From NCBI GenBank assembly GCA_007922195.1, contig ML682008.1:8907653-8971652 (forward strand): 64,000 nt of DNA. Reading direction: 5' to 3'. Position 1 is the first letter of the stretch. Each line of letters begins with the position of its first letter. The stretch comes from Podocnemis expansa (lineage: Eukaryota > Chordata > Testudines > Podocnemididae). The notes beneath the pieces are model-generated. The model was not told the DNA's origin and did not search any database. It worked only from the letters and a program-made list of their open reading frames with translations. The position numbers were made by a program, and so were the translations under genes. This document shows positions 60,390 through 64,000 of this stretch, piece by piece.

Positions 60390-61414
60390 ATAGTATCACA
60401 AATGCCCCCCTAAATCCAGACAGTGTCACGGTACCGATCGGACATGATAGCTTTGTCCCATCGCCCCATACTGTCCCACTGACTCCTACCACTGGTTATG
60501 GCACAGGGCACCTCTTACAGACCTTTTGAGCGAAGCAAGCTCTTCACTACAGCAGAACTTCCAACTTCTCTTCTCTTCTAAACATTGTGAAGAGCTTTAT
60601 TCATCTTGGTGGAGTTCTGACACCAATACGCTTTTTCTGTTGACTTCCTGTCTCAGTTAGTAATAGAATCAGATATTTTCTATATTCACACAACTATCTT
60701 CACTCATAAGCCATCACTATTGTCATCCCAGCCCTCTGTGACCCGAAGATACTGGGGAGGGAGAGCACAGTCATTCCTTTTCCCTACTTCTACATGGCTA
60801 TTCTCAAACCAACAGCTGTGCCTTCACTTATGCTCCTCTGCTGCCATGATCAAAGCATCCACACCTTCATGTCCCTAAATGTTGAAAGTTTCGGATGTAT
60901 GTCTTAGTAATCGTATTGTTATAGCACCAATCACCATATTACTAAATCTCTAATTCTTCTTGCTATTCTCACTCACATCTTTCCTGTTTTCTTTTTCTCC
61001 TCAGAAAACAGTTTCTTCACATGGTCTACTTAATCAGTGCTTCTGCTTCAGAGGCCCCCTTATGAGCAACATCCATAAAGACAATTATCCAGCCATGCAA
61101 TCTTCTCAATCATAAAGAGGCCTTAAGAAAGCATACCTGCTATAGTGTTCACTAACGTGCCATTGGATGCAGAAACTGGCTTCTTCTGGATGTACTTGTC
61201 AGTAGGCATGTTTTCTGCCTCATACCCCTGTACTTCTATGTTACCAAACCCGTTTTCACCTGCCTGGTAGGCTTACCATAGAATTAGGTTTCTTTCACTT
61301 TCATCTTGCTTCATAAGTTCTCTTTTTTTTGCTCTCAAATGCTTTTGCCTAGTGAACTGTATAAAGTTTTGCAGAGCCAGGAGCAGATTAACTCTTGTTT
61401 CTGAATGACTCTAT

Positions 61415-61776
61415 GGCTGTGTTCACACACAGGCATTATTTCAATACAAGTTGTATCGAAACAACTTGTATCGAAATAATGCCTTATTTCAAAATAACTT
61501 AATTCGAATTAACAGTTTGTTAATTCGAATTAAGGAAAAAAGCTCAAAGCAAAATAGCAGTTTCAGGCAACAGTTATTTCGAAACAAGTCACTGTTGTTT
61601 CGAAACAGCATGTTCAGATGGCATTGTTTCAAAACAATCATTTCGAAACAACATTGTTTCGTCCCCACATGGGGTTTAAGTTGTTTCGAAACAACCATGT
61701 GTCATGTGAACAGAGTATTTCTTATTTTGAAACAACCTCTGTTGTTTCGAAATAAGAGTGCTGTGTGAAAACAGCC
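61415..61776. mobile_element. TTCGAA-type MITE, copy G, GTTTCGAAACA subfamily (362 bp)
   Basis: The ends are GGCTGTGTTCACACA and TGTGTGAAAACAGCC, a divergent version of the family tip. The flanks are TAT at 61412-61414 and 61777-61779. The modules are mainly TTGTTTCGAAACAA, plus one TTAATTCGAATTAA pair near 61500-61530. Open frames on both strands arise from these palindromes and are not genes. Confidence 0.82.
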
Positions 61777-63261
61777 TATGTTTTCAACTTCTGACTTAAA
61801 TTCAGCATGGCTTGTTGTTTTTCCTTGAGCAACTAAAAGATTCAATCTTCAGCTGTTTGCCCCTTCAGGCTGTGTGCACTTTGACCAGAAGGATACAGCC
61901 TACAGTTAGGTTCCCTCTCCTCTAGATACAACTGTTTAAATTAGATGTTTTATCTCCAGGTATACTTGAACTTCCATGTGAACTTGCTGTTTCCAGTCAC
62001 TCTTGTTTTTTAATGTCTTAGGTACCTCCAAGCATAAAATCCTCTTTGGGGCATTTAAGCATAACAGAATTGCTTAGCTCTTACTGTGTTTATCTATTAA
62101 TATATGGTAGGCTTTGGAGCATGTGGCTAAGAATGGCTCTCTTTCCTCTACTTGTCTATTAACACATTCAGCTGGAGAGCTGGTTGCCGCTGGGATTAAA
62201 GCAGCCTACCACTCAACAATGGAGAGATCTCAGGTTATTTTCTTGGTGTCCTTCTGTGTATGCTTAGCCAGTAGAGGGTCAATCTCAAAGCATTCTTGGA
62301 AGTATCATCTCAAAAATAAACAAAAAATAATTGTAATATTTATTAGCAACTATCAAACTAACCAATGAAAGCGAGTTTCCAAAAGGTGATCAGAGAGTGC
62401 AAGAGGCCATTTTTAATACATAAGATATTGTGTATTTTATAATGTATGTTGTTCAATAGTGTATATTTGAAATAATGCACATAAGTAACATTTGGACATT
62501 ACCAAAGCCTCGCTTTTAAAAGACAGTGAATATTAGTCATGAACTCAAGTTTAGACAGTGTTCTTGGGAGTGGGAGTGTGCCATGAGGTGCAAATATATT
62601 GTGACTGCTTCATGCCTATTTCTTCATCGCCAGACATTTGTGAAAAATCTCACTGCACATTAAGATGGTTAGTAATAAGACTTTACATTAGATTGACAAC
62701 ATCTAATTCTCTATATATGAACAACTAGATCACAAAGTGTGGGATTTACTGGCTATGGCGAAAGTGATAAATTGTAAGTTGGTCACTGTGAACCTGTGCC
62801 TGAACCCTTTAGGTGTTATTTGCAAAATATGCAGAAAGGAAACAAAGACCAGAGAGAACGGCCAACTTTTCATGCAACTTTTTCATTCCTTTATCTAGAA
62901 TTCTCTTGTTATTTGGAAAAATGAAGAGACCTGGATGTCTTATGCTATAATAATCAGTGTTTCAGTTTGCTCATTCTTAGTGCCATTTTTCTACTATTAT
63001 ATATTTACTGAGGTGTATGCATTGAGAGCCACAAAAAAGAAAAGAGATTAAAGATTAAAAAAGAAGCCCTCCTTCTGAGTAGTCCTGGCTTATTACTAAG
63101 ATTGTGTCTTCCTTCATATTGCTACGTCAACTTACTGCAATGGATACACTGTAAGATGGGGAAATGGAAGACCCAATTATAAGGGAAAATGACCTTATCA
63201 CTAAATTGTTTGTGGTCTTCCTGGTGTTCCAGCCAACTTCCTTTTCATCTTTTGCTGGTTT

Positions 63262-63325
63262 TCATAGAATCATAGAATCATAGGGTTGGAAGGGACCCCA
63301 CGAGGTCATCTAGTCCAACCCCCGT
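63262..63325 (-). mobile_element. CR1 3' terminus
   Basis: TCATAGAATCATAGAATCAT followed by AGGGTTGGAAGGGACC and TCATCTAGTCCAACCCC is the complement of the CR1 3' end with its ATTCTATG repeats. It is extremely 5'-truncated. Confidence 0.88.
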
Positions 63326-64000
63326 TTTCTTTTCTTATACTGTGGAATGCAATGGAAAAGATGTCACATTTGTTGCTACTTTTTTCTGTACTCTGGAAGT
63401 TTGTTGATGGTGTGAAAGTGGACACTCTAGTCAAGTTATACTGGTCTGTACCAGTAGTTTCTCTGTTTTCTAACTTCCTCATAGATGGACATATATGTTG
63501 CATAACAAGTCAAGGTATGGTAGTGGAAAACCAAACAGAATGTAATGATAAGGAGAGGAAAGGTTAAAAGCTGCCATCTGAATAGGTTATTGATCTATAT
63601 CTGAAAATGTCTTGTGTTTTATTAAAAGGACATTTCAGAGTTCTTTAGTGCTCATTGTGGGCCAGGGCCTCTTACTATTTTTATAAAATTTAACATTTAC
63701 AGCAAATTGTTTTTTAATGAAATACATAAGGGATTTTATTATGCTGGTATGCATATAATCAGAATGCAATCTTATTGCATCTAATAATCTTGGGAGACAC
63801 ATGTTGGGAATAGATATCCTCACCACTCAGATTACTTCATCAGCATATTTCTAAATTACCTTTTTTCTCTATGTTTTGTTTATGGGTTTTTATTATTATT
63901 TGGAGAAGGAGAGAGAAAAAAATAGAGGGGCAGAAAAGAAAAAGATTTTTCCCCTGCACTTAGATTTTCTCCTTCACTGTTCTTCAGGCTGTTTAAGTAC

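Larger units (their letters stand above)
47638..64000 (+). other. MAGI2: MAGI2 downstream intron (partial)
   Basis: It begins with the GTAAGT donor and has no acceptor leading into a MAGI2-like PDZ exon within the window. Stretches with nothing I can assign: 47650-48810, 49290-50280, 50540-51980, 53050-54150, 54360-55750, 55910-56730, 57630-58780, 60400-61400 (see the note on a coding-like stretch), 61780-63260 and 63330-64000. Repeats inside the intron are listed separately. Confidence 0.8.

Noticed and set aside
61451..61768. 105-codon frame rich in FRNN and NNLYRNN repeats
   Set aside because: The apparent peptide repeat is the translation of TTGTTTCGAAACAA modules in MITE G. The opposite strand gives a mirror frame.

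Overview
The window is intergenic-looking but intronic DNA of a reptile-grade amniote. A turtle, possibly a softshell, fits best. The grounds are several CR1 LINE remnants, a tRNA-headed SINE with a CR1-like tail, hAT elements of a type familiar from turtles, and a dense family of DNA elements whose ends read GGCTATGTCTACAC. The species is an inference; no mitochondrial or species-diagnostic marker is present.

Only two segments are convincingly protein coding, both on the + strand. They are a 32-nt exon (39198-39229, FFSPWKTPKP) and a 190-nt exon (47448-47637, MMERWENQGSPQTS to YEKSRAIYESR). Together they match the linker between two central PDZ domains of the synaptic and junctional scaffold MAGI2. 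The window is therefore a slice of a very large MAGI2 gene: more than 39 kb of upstream intron, an intron of 8218 bp, and more than 16 kb of downstream intron. The many other open frames are chance frames or lie inside repeats.

Layout. 1-10 kb: two TTCGAA-rich MITEs, a perfect snap-back hairpin element, a small hAT, a solo LTR interrupted by a MITE, and an LTR-like block carrying a fold-back SINE that itself carries a MITE. 10-15.6 kb: mostly unique AT-rich intron. 15.6-21.7 kb: fold-back elements, GC-rich islands and two 5'-truncated CR1 LINEs. 22-39 kb: a hAT fragment, two MITEs, CR1 ends, MIR-like SINEs and fold-back SINEs. 39-47.6 kb: the two exons, with nested fold-back elements and a 472-bp hAT with perfect 8-bp target duplication. 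48.8-64 kb: a MITE beside a CT microsatellite, a tRNA-Thr-derived SINE, further fold-back SINEs, an inverted solo LTR of the same family as the first, a MITE and a CR1 tail.

The most interesting material is in the repeats. Seven MITEs share the same ends and 3-bp target duplications, but their interiors are built from different TTCGAA-centred palindromes. A second group of retroposon-like elements has self-complementary bodies whose turning points differ from copy to copy, while exact 8-13 bp target duplications surround several of them. No database search or folding program was run; all family names rest on recognition by eye.
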